Shown one piece after another: positions 1 through 6,062 of a DNA stretch of 7,051 nucleotides. The notes below the pieces were generated by a model that was given only the letters and a program-made list of their open reading frames with translations, was not told the DNA's origin and did not search any database. The DNA comes from CAYOBW01 sp964402115 (GTDB lineage: Bacteria; Verrucomicrobiota; Kiritimatiellia; UBA8416; CAYOBW01). The stretch spans positions 1-7,051 of the forward strand of contig CAYOBW010000342.1 of the NCBI GenBank assembly GCA_964402115.1, in the 5' to 3' direction. A program made the position numbers and the translations under genes. How positions within the stretch are numbered: the stretch's first letter is position 1; each line of letters opens with the position of its first letter.

Positions 1-778
1 AACCGTAGCCGCCGGCCCGGTACTTCCCGGCCAGCGCCTCCCGCTGGGCTTCGGTCGCGAACAGGCGATACAGGGCGAAAACGTTGCACGTAGCGGGGTC
101 CTTGGGCGCCTCGAGCGGCGTGCTGTCCGTGACGACGCGCATGCAGCGCTGCTTCGTCTCCTTCTCGGAGCCGAACAATTCGATGGTGTTGTTGTACGAC
201 TTCGACATCTTCTGGCCGTCCAGCCCCGGCACGACGGCCACGGACTCCTGGATCACAGGCTCGGGAATCCTGAACACCTCGGCGCCATACTGGAGGTTGA
301 ACTTGATGGCGATGTCGCGCGTGACCTCGACGTGCTGTTTCTGGTCCCTGCCCACGGGCACGAGATTCGACTGGTAGGCCAGGATGTCGGCGGCCATGAG
401 CACCGGGTAGGCGAACAGCCCGTGCGTCGGCGCGATGCCCTTGGCAACCTTGTCCTTGTAGGAGTGGCACCGTTCCAGCAGCCCCATGGGCGTCACAATG
501 GAAAGCAACCAGGCCAGCTCGGTCACCTCGGGCACATCGCTCTGGCGGAAGAATACGGTACGCTCCGGATCGAGCCCCACCGCCAGGAAGTCCAGCGCCA
601 CATCCTGCGTCGCCTCCCGCAGCAGCGCGGGATCCGTTACCGTCGTCAGCGCGTGATAGTTCGCGATAAAGAGGTAGGCCTCACCCTGCGCCTGCAGCTC
701 AAGAGCCGGCTTCATCATTCCGAAGTAGTTGCCCAAGTGCAACTTACCAGACGGTTGAATACCTGAAAGAATTCTCAT
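1..778 (-). CDS. trpS: Tryptophanyl-tRNA synthetase, N-terminal 259 residues (C-terminus beyond the left edge)
   Basis: This gene encodes the cytoplasmic class I aminoacyl-tRNA synthetase that attaches tryptophan to tRNA-Trp using ATP. The translation starts MRILSGIQPSGKLHLGNYFG and carries the HIGH-type signature as HLGN at residues 14-17. The ATP-site loop KMSKS is at 190-194, and the TrpRS segment VGRDQKQHVEVTRD is at 142-155. An Asp in MAADIL (residue 131) matches the residue that contacts the tryptophan indole in characterised bacterial enzymes. Family members are about 330 residues, so roughly 70-80 C-terminal residues are outside the window. The ATG at 778 was chosen because the protein aligns from its first residue with the family and GGAG lies 9 bases upstream (788-791). 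No tryptophan-rich leader or T-box-like structure was recognised in the short upstream spacer. The gene is transcribed divergently from the repeat protein and looks like an ordinary housekeeping copy. Confidence 0.97.
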   Translation of the reverse strand, partial: MRILSGIQPSGKLHLGNYFGMMKPALELQAQGEAYLFIANYHALTTVTDPALLREATQDVALDFLAVGLDPERTVFFRQSDVPEVTELAWLLSIVTPMGLLERCHSYKDKVAKGIAPTHGLFAYPVLMAADILAYQSNLVPVGRDQKQHVEVTRDIAIKFNLQYGAEVFRIPEPVIQESVAVVPGLDGQKMSKSYNNTIELFGSEKETKQRCMRVVTDSTPLEAPKDPATCNVFALYRLFATEAQREALAGKYRAGGYG

Positions 779-861
779 CGTACCTCGCTCCATTGGGTGC
801 AAAGGCTGGGAAGATACCGCACCCCCGCCGGATTATCAAGCGTGACGGCAGTCTCAGACGA

Positions 862-903
862 ATCCAGAATGCAGTAGTCATCCAGAATGCAATCCATGAA
901 TCC
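862..903. repeat. Short direct repeats in the divergent spacer
   Basis: ATCCAGAATGCA occurs exactly at 862-873 and again at 880-891, 18 bases apart start to start. A degenerate third copy, ATCCATGAATCC, follows immediately at 892-903. The repeats sit between two divergent genes and could be an operator with several binding sites, but no known motif was recognised. The repeats themselves are read directly from the sequence; the regulatory role is inference. Confidence 0.5.
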
Positions 904-999
904 GCTTGCCTTTGTCGGGATTCCGGCTAGACAATCTGCGGATATTACGGGCGGCGGCGGTATCGTATGCGCGGGGGAGACCGAATCACCACAAAGCGC

Positions 1000-1006
1000 G
1001 GAGGGG
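1000..1006 (+). promoter_or_regulatory. Ribosome binding site that fixes the start of the repeat protein
   Basis: GGAGGGG lies 5 bases before the ATG at 1012. An earlier in-frame ATG at 967 lacks such a site, and it would put a charged stretch (RGGDRITTKRGG) in front of the signal peptide. The start at 1012 is therefore preferred. Confidence 0.85.
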
Positions 1007-1011
1007 CACCC

Positions 1012-1068
1012 ATGAGCAGGTGGCTGTTGGCAGGGTTGGCTGCGATGCTGGCGGGGCAGGCGCTGGCA
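1012..1068 (+). other. Signal peptide of the repeat protein (residues 1-19)
   Basis: The segment has one arginine near the N-terminus, a hydrophobic core rich in Leu, Ala and Gly, and an A-L-A motif at residues 17-19, followed by LSTIEG. These are the features of a Sec signal peptide cut by signal peptidase I. No lipobox cysteine is present, so it is not a lipoprotein. Confidence 0.88.
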
Positions 1069-4000
1069 CTCTCGACCATAGAGGGGCGGGTGACGAAGGC
1101 GGGCGGTACGGGCATCTCCGGCGTCACGGTGCAATTGAGGCAGTTCAGCGGCAGCTGGTGGGATTACGGTGCTTCGACCACCACCGATAGCAGCGGCAAC
1201 TACCGGCTGCCGAACCTGTCCGCGGGCACGTATCGGGTCGGGTTCGAGGATCTCAACGGGAATTTCGTCGCCGAGTACTACAACGATGCACGCGACGTCG
1301 ACAGCGCTCAGGATATCGTGCTGGGACCCAGCGAAACGCGGTCGGGCGTCAGCGCGCTGCTCGCGCCGGCATCCAAGATCAGCGGGCAGCTCACGACGCT
1401 GGACGGGACGCCGGCCGTGAACGTGGACGCCCGCGCCTACGCCTACAACGGCTCATGGTGGCAGCAGGTATCCGCCAACGCCAGCTCCGATGGAACGGGG
1501 GTTTACACGATCGGCGGCCTGCCCGCCGGCACCTACCACGTGGAGTTTACGGACTGGAACGGCAACTACGTGTCCGAGTATTACGATGACGCCAGCAGCC
1601 TGAGCGCGGCAAGTGACGTCGTGGTGGGCACGACAACCACGGTTCCCAACATCGACGCCTCGCTCGCGCCCGCTTCGAGAATCACCGGCAAGGTTACGCG
1701 CGCCGACGGCAACACGCCGTTGCAGTGGATGCGGGTGGAGGTCAAGCGCTGGAATGGCATCTGGTGGGAGACCTACTACAACGCCTCAGGGGGCGACACG
1801 GGCGCGGACGGCATCTACACGCTCGGAGGCCTGCCAGCGGGCACGTACCGCGTGGAATTCTCGGACTGGAACGGCGACTACGCCACCGAATGGTACAACG
1901 ACACGCCGTTCGAGGGCCGTGCCACCAGTGTGAACGTACCCGTGGCAGCCACGGTTCCCAACATCAACGCTTCGATAGCAGAGGCCGGGCGCATCTCGGG
2001 CACGGTGACGGGGACCAATGGCACCACGCCGCTGAGCGGTATCAACGTACAGATCTACGCATGGAGCGACGGCGCCTGGACCTCGCTGGGGAACGACCCG
2101 TGGACGGCGTCGGATGGAAGCTACACGGCAGGCGGCTTGCCCACCGGTTCCTATCGCTTGCGCTTTCAGGACTGGTCGGGGCAGTACCTGGCCGAATGGT
2201 ACGACAACGTCACCGACGAGACCCTGGCCACGGCGGTTAACGTGGTTGCCGGTGCGACCGCAGACGGCAGGAATGCGTCGCTCAGTATAGCGGGCAAGAT
2301 CAGGGGTAAGGTGACGGGGCCTGGTGGAACCACGGCCCTGCCGGACATCACGGCGACCGCCTACCGCCAGAACGGAACCGACTGGGACTGGACCGACGGC
2401 ACGACCACGGATGACACGGGCGTGTATGAGTTGAACGGCCTCCCGGCCGGCACCTACCGGGTTGAATTCAGCGACGGGATGGGCAATGTCTATGCCACGG
2501 AGTGGTACAACGACAAGCCGGACCGCGACTCGGCAAACGACATCGTGGTCGCGAGCGGCGCCACCGTCATGGACATCAACGCCTCACTCGCAACGGGCGG
2601 ACGCATCACGGGCAAGGTGTTTCAGCCAAACGGCACGACCCCGATCGCCGGCGTGACCGTGAGCGCTTTTAGACTGATCGGTACGGAATGGATGCACGAG
2701 GGCGACGCGACGACCGGCGCCGACGGCGCCTACGCGCTCACCGGGCTGGCCACCGCCAACTACCGCGTGCGCTTCATGGATCAGGCGATCGGCCTCTACA
2801 TCACCGAGTGGCACAACAACGCCGCGGACCGCGACACGGGCGCCGATGTCGGCGTCGTCGCCGGCAGCACGGTTCCCAACCTCAACGCCACCCTGGCCGT
2901 GGCGGGGTTCATCTCCGGCACCGTGACCGGTTCCGACGGCACGACGCCGCTGACAGGTATCAGCATTGAGGTCATCGCTTTCGATGGCACAGACTGGAAC
3001 TTCGTGAACGACGCAACGACAGACTCACTCGGACGCTATCAGGTGGGCGGACTGCGCACGGGTAACTACCGGGTCGGCTTCATGTCGGGCGCAGGCGCTT
3101 ACAAAGACGAGTGGTACGACGACAAGGCGGACAGCCTCAGCGCCAACGATGTCGCGGTGACCGCAGGGGCGACAACCCCCAACATCGACGCTTCGCTGGC
3201 TTCGGCGCTACCCCAAGGGGGCATCGCAGGCACGGTCGTGGTGACGGGAACGGGTACGCCGCTGTCGGGCCTCGACGTGTATGTCTGCGTCAAGCAGGGG
3301 CCCGGCGCCTGGACGCCGCTCGACACCGCACAAACGCAGGCGGATGGCACCTATGCCTTCGGCAATATTGACGCCGGCACCTACTTCCTGCGGTTCCATG
3401 ACAGTGCCGCGCGCTACACCGAGGAGTGGTACAACGACAAGGCCAACATCGACACGGCGGACGGCGTCGTGGTCATGTCCGGCGCCACGACCGTGGATAT
3501 CGACGCCGAGCTGGCGCCGACGGCCACCCCTGCCCTGGGGTCTGTCGCGGGCACGGTGACCGCGGCCGTCGGCGGGAGTGCGCTCGCATCCATCCAGGCC
3601 ATCGCCGAACGCTGGAGCGGTGCAGCCTGGGTCATCGCCGACACGGCCGTCACCGGCGCGGATGGCAAGTACCAGCTCACGGACCTCGCCGCGGGGACGT
3701 ATCGCATCCGCTTCCACGACGCTTCGGGCGGCTACGCCGACCAGTGGTACGATCATGCCGCGTCCGCGGCCACGGCCTCGCCGGTCTTCCTGGGGGACGG
3801 GGACCAACTGGCCGGCTACGACGCCGCGCTGGCGTCCGCGAACAACTTGGGCAGTATCGGCGGAACCGTATCCAACACGGATGGGTCAGCCGGCCTGTCG
3901 GGAATCGAGATCATGGCCTACCGCTGGAACGGCAGCAGCTGGGTCTACGCCGACATGAGCAGGTCCGGCGCAAGCGGCGCTTACACCATCGTCAACTTGC

Positions 4001-4386
4001 AAGCGGGCGAGTATCGGCTCCGCTTCTACGACGGCGAGCACGCGTGGGCCACGGAGTGGTATGACGACGTCCTCGCGCCAGCCGAGGCCACTGCCGTGCC
4101 GGTGGCTCCCGCCGATGACGTCACCAACATCGACGCGTTCCTGGCCCCGGCGATCAAGCCGCCGACGCCGACAATCACGGCGATCAGGCAGGAGGACGGT
4201 AACGTGTGGGCGATCGAGTTCAACGGCGCAGAGGGGATCCAGTACCAGCTCAGGGGCGGGCACGGCATGGATCCCACCCGGTGGAGCTTCATGGGTGCGC
4301 CCGTCATCGGCGTCAACGGACTCAATACGCTGCGCTTTGCGGTCCCGATCCGCCGGACCAACTTCCGGGTGGTGGCGACGCCGTAG
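1012..4386 (+). CDS. Secreted protein of ten tandem carboxypeptidase-regulatory-like/Cna-B-type beta-sandwich repeats
   Basis: The 1124-residue product begins with a short signal peptide, MSRWLLAGLAAMLAGQALA, with a likely signal peptidase I cut after ALA at residue 19. Ten repeats of 101-107 residues fill positions 20-1049. Each opens with a G-x-I-x-G-x-V-T strand, then shows an xDGxY turn, a GLPAGTYRVEF-like strand and an E-[WY]-Y-[ND]-[ND] motif, and ends near V-P-N-I-D-A-S-L-A. This pattern matches the transthyretin-like fold of carboxypeptidase-regulatory and Cna-B domains. Residues 1050-1124 form a separate small beta domain ending FRVVATP. There is no enzyme motif, no transmembrane segment and no LPXTG anchor. 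The mature protein has one cysteine, residue 759 in repeat 8. A role as a cell-surface or extracellular stalk or binding protein is inferred; the ligand is unknown. It stands alone on its strand between housekeeping genes, so neighbours give no clue to function. Confidence 0.93.
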   Translation: MSRWLLAGLAAMLAGQALALSTIEGRVTKAGGTGISGVTVQLRQFSGSWWDYGASTTTDSSGNYRLPNLSAGTYRVGFEDLNGNFVAEYYNDARDVDSAQDIVLGPSETRSGVSALLAPASKISGQLTTLDGTPAVNVDARAYAYNGSWWQQVSANASSDGTGVYTIGGLPAGTYHVEFTDWNGNYVSEYYDDASSLSAASDVVVGTTTTVPNIDASLAPASRITGKVTRADGNTPLQWMRVEVKRWNGIWWETYYNASGGDTGADGIYTLGGLPAGTYRVEFSDWNGDYATEWYNDTPFEGRATSVNVPVAATVPNINASIAEAGRISGTVTGTNGTTPLSGINVQIYAWSDGAWTSLGNDPWTASDGSYTAGGLPTGSYRLRFQDWSGQYLAEWYDNVTDETLATAVNVVAGATADGRNASLSIAGKIRGKVTGPGGTTALPDITATAYRQNGTDWDWTDGTTTDDTGVYELNGLPAGTYRVEFSDGMGNVYATEWYNDKPDRDSANDIVVASGATVMDINASLATGGRITGKVFQPNGTTPIAGVTVSAFRLIGTEWMHEGDATTGADGAYALTGLATANYRVRFMDQAIGLYITEWHNNAADRDTGADVGVVAGSTVPNLNATLAVAGFISGTVTGSDGTTPLTGISIEVIAFDGTDWNFVNDATTDSLGRYQVGGLRTGNYRVGFMSGAGAYKDEWYDDKADSLSANDVAVTAGATTPNIDASLASALPQGGIAGTVVVTGTGTPLSGLDVYVCVKQGPGAWTPLDTAQTQADGTYAFGNIDAGTYFLRFHDSAARYTEEWYNDKANIDTADGVVVMSGATTVDIDAELAPTATPALGSVAGTVTAAVGGSALASIQAIAERWSGAAWVIADTAVTGADGKYQLTDLAAGTYRIRFHDASGGYADQWYDHAASAATASPVFLGDGDQLAGYDAALASANNLGSIGGTVSNTDGSAGLSGIEIMAYRWNGSSWVYADMSRSGASGAYTIVNLQAGEYRLRFYDGEHAWATEWYDDVLAPAEATAVPVAPADDVTNIDAFLAPAIKPPTPTITAIRQEDGNVWAIEFNGAEGIQYQLRGGHGMDPTRWSFMGAPVIGVNGLNTLRFAVPIRRTNFRVVATP
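1069..4158 (+). repeat. Ten tandem protein repeats of about 102 residues
   Basis: Unit boundaries by alignment of the G-x-I-x-G opening are: 1 at 1069-1371, 2 at 1372-1674, 3 at 1675-1986, 4 at 1987-2292, 5 at 2293-2598, 6 at 2599-2904, 7 at 2905-3216, 8 at 3217-3537, 9 at 3538-3849 and 10 at 3850-4158. The late motif reads EYYND, EYYDD, EWYND, EWYDN, EWYND, EWHNN, EWYDD, EWYND, QWYDH and EWYDD in order. Every unit also has a tryptophan about 30 residues in, in a G-x-x-W context. Units 1-3 have a Trp-Trp pair there, and units 1-4 share a D-[LW]-[NS]-G turn. The DNA copies are clearly diverged, so the expansion is old or under selection rather than a recent slippage product. Confidence 0.92.
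4159..4383 (+). other. C-terminal non-repeat domain of the surface protein (residues 1050-1124)
   Basis: After a Pro/Thr linker (PPTPTI) the last 75 residues leave the repeat pattern. They read as short beta strands: AIEFNGAEGIQYQL, a W-x-F-M-G strand, a GVNG turn, and a terminal NFRVVATP. The layout (Y-Q-L strand, then W-x-x-x-G, then a closing F-[YR]-V strand) resembles the small terminal domain common on exported proteins of Verrucomicrobiota, Kiritimatiellota and Lentisphaerota. The resemblance comes from memory of the pattern, not a search. A role in export or attachment is possible but unproven. Confidence 0.55.
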
Positions 4387-4403
4387 CGGCACACGGGCGG
4401 CGG

Positions 4404-5459
4404 CTACCGCTCCACGCGCGCGCCGCCGCCGCCCATCAGCTTTTCGACCTCGGCCAGCGTCGCCATGGACGTGTCGCCCGGCGTGGTCATGGCCAGCGCT
4501 CCGTGGGCCGCGCCGTAGTTGATCGCCCGCGCCGCGTCGCCCGTCGTAAGCAGGCCGTAGATGAGCCCCGAGGCGAAGCTGTCCCCGCCGCCCACGCGAT
4601 CGAGGATCTCCAGATCGGGCCGCGGCGTAGCCTCGTGGAACCGGCCATTCGCCCAGCAGATCGCCCCCCAGTCGTTGCGCGTGGCCGAACGTACGGTCCG
4701 CAGCGTCGTGGCGACCACCTTGAAGTTCGGGTAAGCGGCCACGGCGCGGTCCAGCATTGCCCGGAAAGCCCCCGCCTCCAGGTTGGAGAGGTTGGCGTCC
4801 ACACCCGCCACCTCCAATCCCAGGCAGGCGGTGAAATCCTCTTCGTTGCCGATCATGACGTCAACATAGCGGGCGATTTCGCGGTTGACCGCCTGCGCCC
4901 GGGCCTTGCCTCCGCTGGCCTTCCACAGCGAAGGACGGTAGTTGAGGTCGTAGGAGACGATGGCGCCATGTCGGCGCGCCGCCTGCATCGCCTCGACCAC
5001 CAGCTCCGCCGTCGAATCCGACAGACCGGCAAAAATGCCGCCCGTGTGGAACCACCGCACGCCCCTCGTGCCGAACAGCAGCTCCCAGTCCACATCGCCG
5101 CGCTTCATCTGCGAGGCAGCCGAGTGCCCGCGGTCGGAACATCCGACGGCCCCGCGCACGCCGAAGCCGCGCTCCGTGAAGTTCAAGCCGTTGCGCACCG
5201 CGCGGCCTATGCCATCGAAGGGCACCCACCGCACAAACGCCGGGTCGACGCCCCCCTGCAGGATGCAGTCCTCCAGCAGGCGTCCCACTTCGTTGTCGGC
5301 AAAAGCAGTCACGAGGGCCGTCTTGAGCCCGAAGCAGCGCCGCAGGCCGCGGGCGACGTTGTACTCCCCCCCGCCCTCCCACGCGCGGAAGGTGCGCGCG
5401 CAGCGAATCCGTCCCTCGCCGGGATCGAGCCGCAGCATGACTTCACCCAGCGCCGCCAG
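4404..5459 (-). CDS. kdgK: PfkB-family sugar kinase, probably 2-keto-3-deoxygluconate kinase (N-terminus in the N gap)
   Basis: This is a ribokinase-fold enzyme expected to transfer phosphate from ATP to a sugar acid, most likely 2-keto-3-deoxygluconate to give KDPG. That reaction feeds uronate and pectin-type breakdown into the Entner-Doudoroff route. The 351 visible residues begin LAALGEVMLRLDPGEG, which matches the usual start of the family, so only a few residues are lost in the gap. The substrate-side motif GGGEYNVARGL is at 29-39, DLNYRPSLW at 171-179 and GNEEDF at 204-209. The ATP/catalytic motif DRVGGGDSFASG is at 287-298, with D293 the expected general base. The DLNYRxxLW and DRVGGGDS forms are typical of KDG kinases, but a related sugar kinase cannot be excluded. 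Its stop lies 17 bases from the stop of the convergent repeat protein. It is on the same strand as the nrd genes, but the gap hides whether it shares their transcript. Confidence 0.9.
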   Translation of the reverse strand: MAALGEVMLRLDPGEGRIRCARTFRAWEGGGEYNVARGLRRCFGLKTALVTAFADNEVGRLLEDCILQGGVDPAFVRWVPFDGIGRAVRNGLNFTERGFGVRGAVGCSDRGHSAASQMKRGDVDWELLFGTRGVRWFHTGGIFAGLSDSTAELVVEAMQAARRHGAIVSYDLNYRPSLWKASGGKARAQAVNREIARYVDVMIGNEEDFTACLGLEVAGVDANLSNLEAGAFRAMLDRAVAAYPNFKVVATTLRTVRSATRNDWGAICWANGRFHEATPRPDLEILDRVGGGDSFASGLIYGLLTTGDAARAINYGAAHGALAMTTPGDTSMATLAEVEKLMGGGGARVER

Positions 5460-5559
5460 NNNNNNNNNNNNNNNNNNNNNNNNNNNNNNNNNNNNNNNNN
5501 NNNNNNNNNNNNNNNNNNNNNNNNNNNNNNNNNNNNNNNNNNNNNNNNNNNNNNNNNNN
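5460..5559. other. Assembly gap of exactly 100 N
   Basis: One hundred N is a standard scaffolding placeholder, so the true length is unknown. The flanks show that it must hide the remaining part of nrdG, from just after the first radical-SAM cysteine, and the start codon of the kinase. The shortest known NrdG proteins, about 150 residues, would need well over 300 further bases, so the real gap is longer than shown. Other genes could also lie inside it. Confidence 0.97.
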
Positions 5560-5666
5560 AAGGAGCACCCGCTGACAAAGAAGACGGCGGCCAGCCGGCC
5601 GGGGTAGTCCACCAGCGAGGGCTGCGACTGGAACGCGTAGACGGGACAGGGCCCCGTCAGGTTCAC
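5560..5666 (-). CDS. nrdG: Anaerobic ribonucleotide reductase activating protein NrdG, first 35 residues
   Basis: NrdG is the radical-SAM enzyme that uses a 4Fe-4S cluster and S-adenosylmethionine to create the glycyl radical on NrdD. The visible part, read with GTG as Met, runs from MNLTGPCPVYAFQ to VSGCS. It contains the family N-terminal pattern QPSLVDYPGRLAAVFF at residues 15-30, equivalent to the QKxSLxDYPGxxAAVxF seen in NrdG. C34 in SGCS would be the first cysteine of the CxxxCxxC cluster motif; the reading then enters the N gap with two bases, TT, consistent with the usual Phe or Leu. The start is GTG at 5666, whose bases overlap the TGA of the upstream redoxin as GTGA, with AGGA 9 bases upstream. 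This coupling and the nrdD neighbour support the call despite the short length. The rest, probably 120-200 residues, is missing. Confidence 0.9.
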
Positions 5667-6058
5667 GCCAGGGCTTCCTGAAGCACGTGCGTCAGCATGC
5701 GGGGCGACAGCACCCCCTTGCCGACGGGCCCGTAGTCCGTCTGCAGACCCACGAAATGATACAAGCGGGCGGTGCCGCAAACCGGGTCCGCCGCGCCGGG
5801 CTCCCGCGTTGACACCGGCTTGTACGCCTGCGCCGCCTCATCCCAGCGCTGCACCAGCATGGCCGGTATCCGCTGCGGGTTGATGCATTCCGCCTCGCTG
5901 AACTCGATCAGCCCCTCCTCCGAGAGCATGTCGCAGTACTGTTTCTCGAAGGCCTGCCATTCGGGTTTCTCCAGCAACTTGTCCAGCCGCTGATTCAGAA
6001 CCGTGCACTTGTCGCACCCGGCCTTGCCGAACACCTGGATACGGTAGGGTTTGGTCAT
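5663..6058 (-). CDS. Thioredoxin-fold CxxC redoxin between nrdD and nrdG
   Basis: The 131-residue product starts MTKPYRIQVFGKAGCDKC, with a beta strand leading directly to a redox-active C15-D-K-C18 motif as in glutaredoxins and NrdH. An Ile-Pro at 64-65 (QRIPAML) fits the cis-proline that faces the CxxC in this fold. It is much longer than NrdH or glutaredoxin (about 75-85 residues). The extra length includes a segment with C42 and C58 before the cis-proline and a C-terminal part with C94. The ATG at 6058 is chosen because the AAGGAG site ends 7 bases upstream and the open frame further upstream (to 6214) lies within nrdD and looks like a shadow. Position between nrdD and nrdG with coupled starts suggests it is the dedicated electron donor to NrdD, replacing formate. 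That role is inferred from known redoxin-dependent class III reductases; the protein could instead act on NrdG or another partner. Confidence 0.88.
   Translation of the reverse strand: MTKPYRIQVFGKAGCDKCTVLNQRLDKLLEKPEWQAFEKQYCDMLSEEGLIEFSEAECINPQRIPAMLVQRWDEAAQAYKPVSTREPGAADPVCGTARLYHFVGLQTDYGPVGKGVLSPRMLTHVLQEALA
5676..5679 (-). promoter_or_regulatory. Ribosome binding site for the GTG start of nrdG
   Basis: AGGA on the minus strand lies 9 bases before GTG at 5666, inside the last codons of the redoxin gene. Together with the GTGA stop/start overlap it supports GTG as the nrdG start; no ATG is available near the conserved N-terminus. Confidence 0.65.
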
Positions 6059-6062
6059 AGGG

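Larger units (their letters stand above)
779..1011. promoter_or_regulatory. Divergent intergenic region between trpS and the repeat-protein gene
   Basis: This spacer must contain the promoters of both divergent genes. No strong sigma-70 promoter is visible. The best plus-strand candidate is weak: TTGCCT at 906-911, an 18-base spacer, then GACAAT at 930-935. A cluster of short direct repeats lies in the middle (862-903). GAATCC at 898-903 and GGATTC at 918-923 could pair, but that is only six base pairs around a 14-base loop. No RNA gene or convincing small reading frame was found. Confidence 0.5.

Noticed and set aside
967..1011. A 15-residue N-terminal extension of the repeat protein from the ATG at 967
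   Set aside because: It has no good ribosome binding site and would place charged residues before the signal peptide; the ATG at 1012 has GGAGGGG 5 bases upstream.
775..1134. Minus-strand frame spanning the trpS upstream spacer
   Set aside because: It overlaps the signal-peptide coding part of the repeat gene, has no family resemblance, and lacks a good ribosome binding site.
1069..4158. Self-formed isopeptide bonds as in some Cna-B domains
   Set aside because: No lysine is conserved across the repeats, and repeat 4 contains none, so the Lys-Asn chemistry cannot be general here.
3208..4392. Long open frames antisense to the repeat gene (3208-3807 and 3886-4392) and in other plus frames (1725-2240, 3426-4064)
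   Set aside because: They are Arg-, Gly- and His-rich shadows of a GC-rich repetitive gene, have no recognisable domain, and the repeat frame is clearly the coding one.
4383..4407. Possible bidirectional terminator between the convergent genes: GTAGC at 4383-4387 can pair with GCTAC at 4403-4407 and includes both stop codons
   Set aside because: The stem is only five base pairs with a 15-base loop, and no T-run follows on either strand.
4206..5681. Plus-strand frame of 491 residues crossing the N gap
   Set aside because: It overlaps the clearly coding kinase and nrdG on the other strand and is bridged only by N; its translation is a low-complexity shadow.
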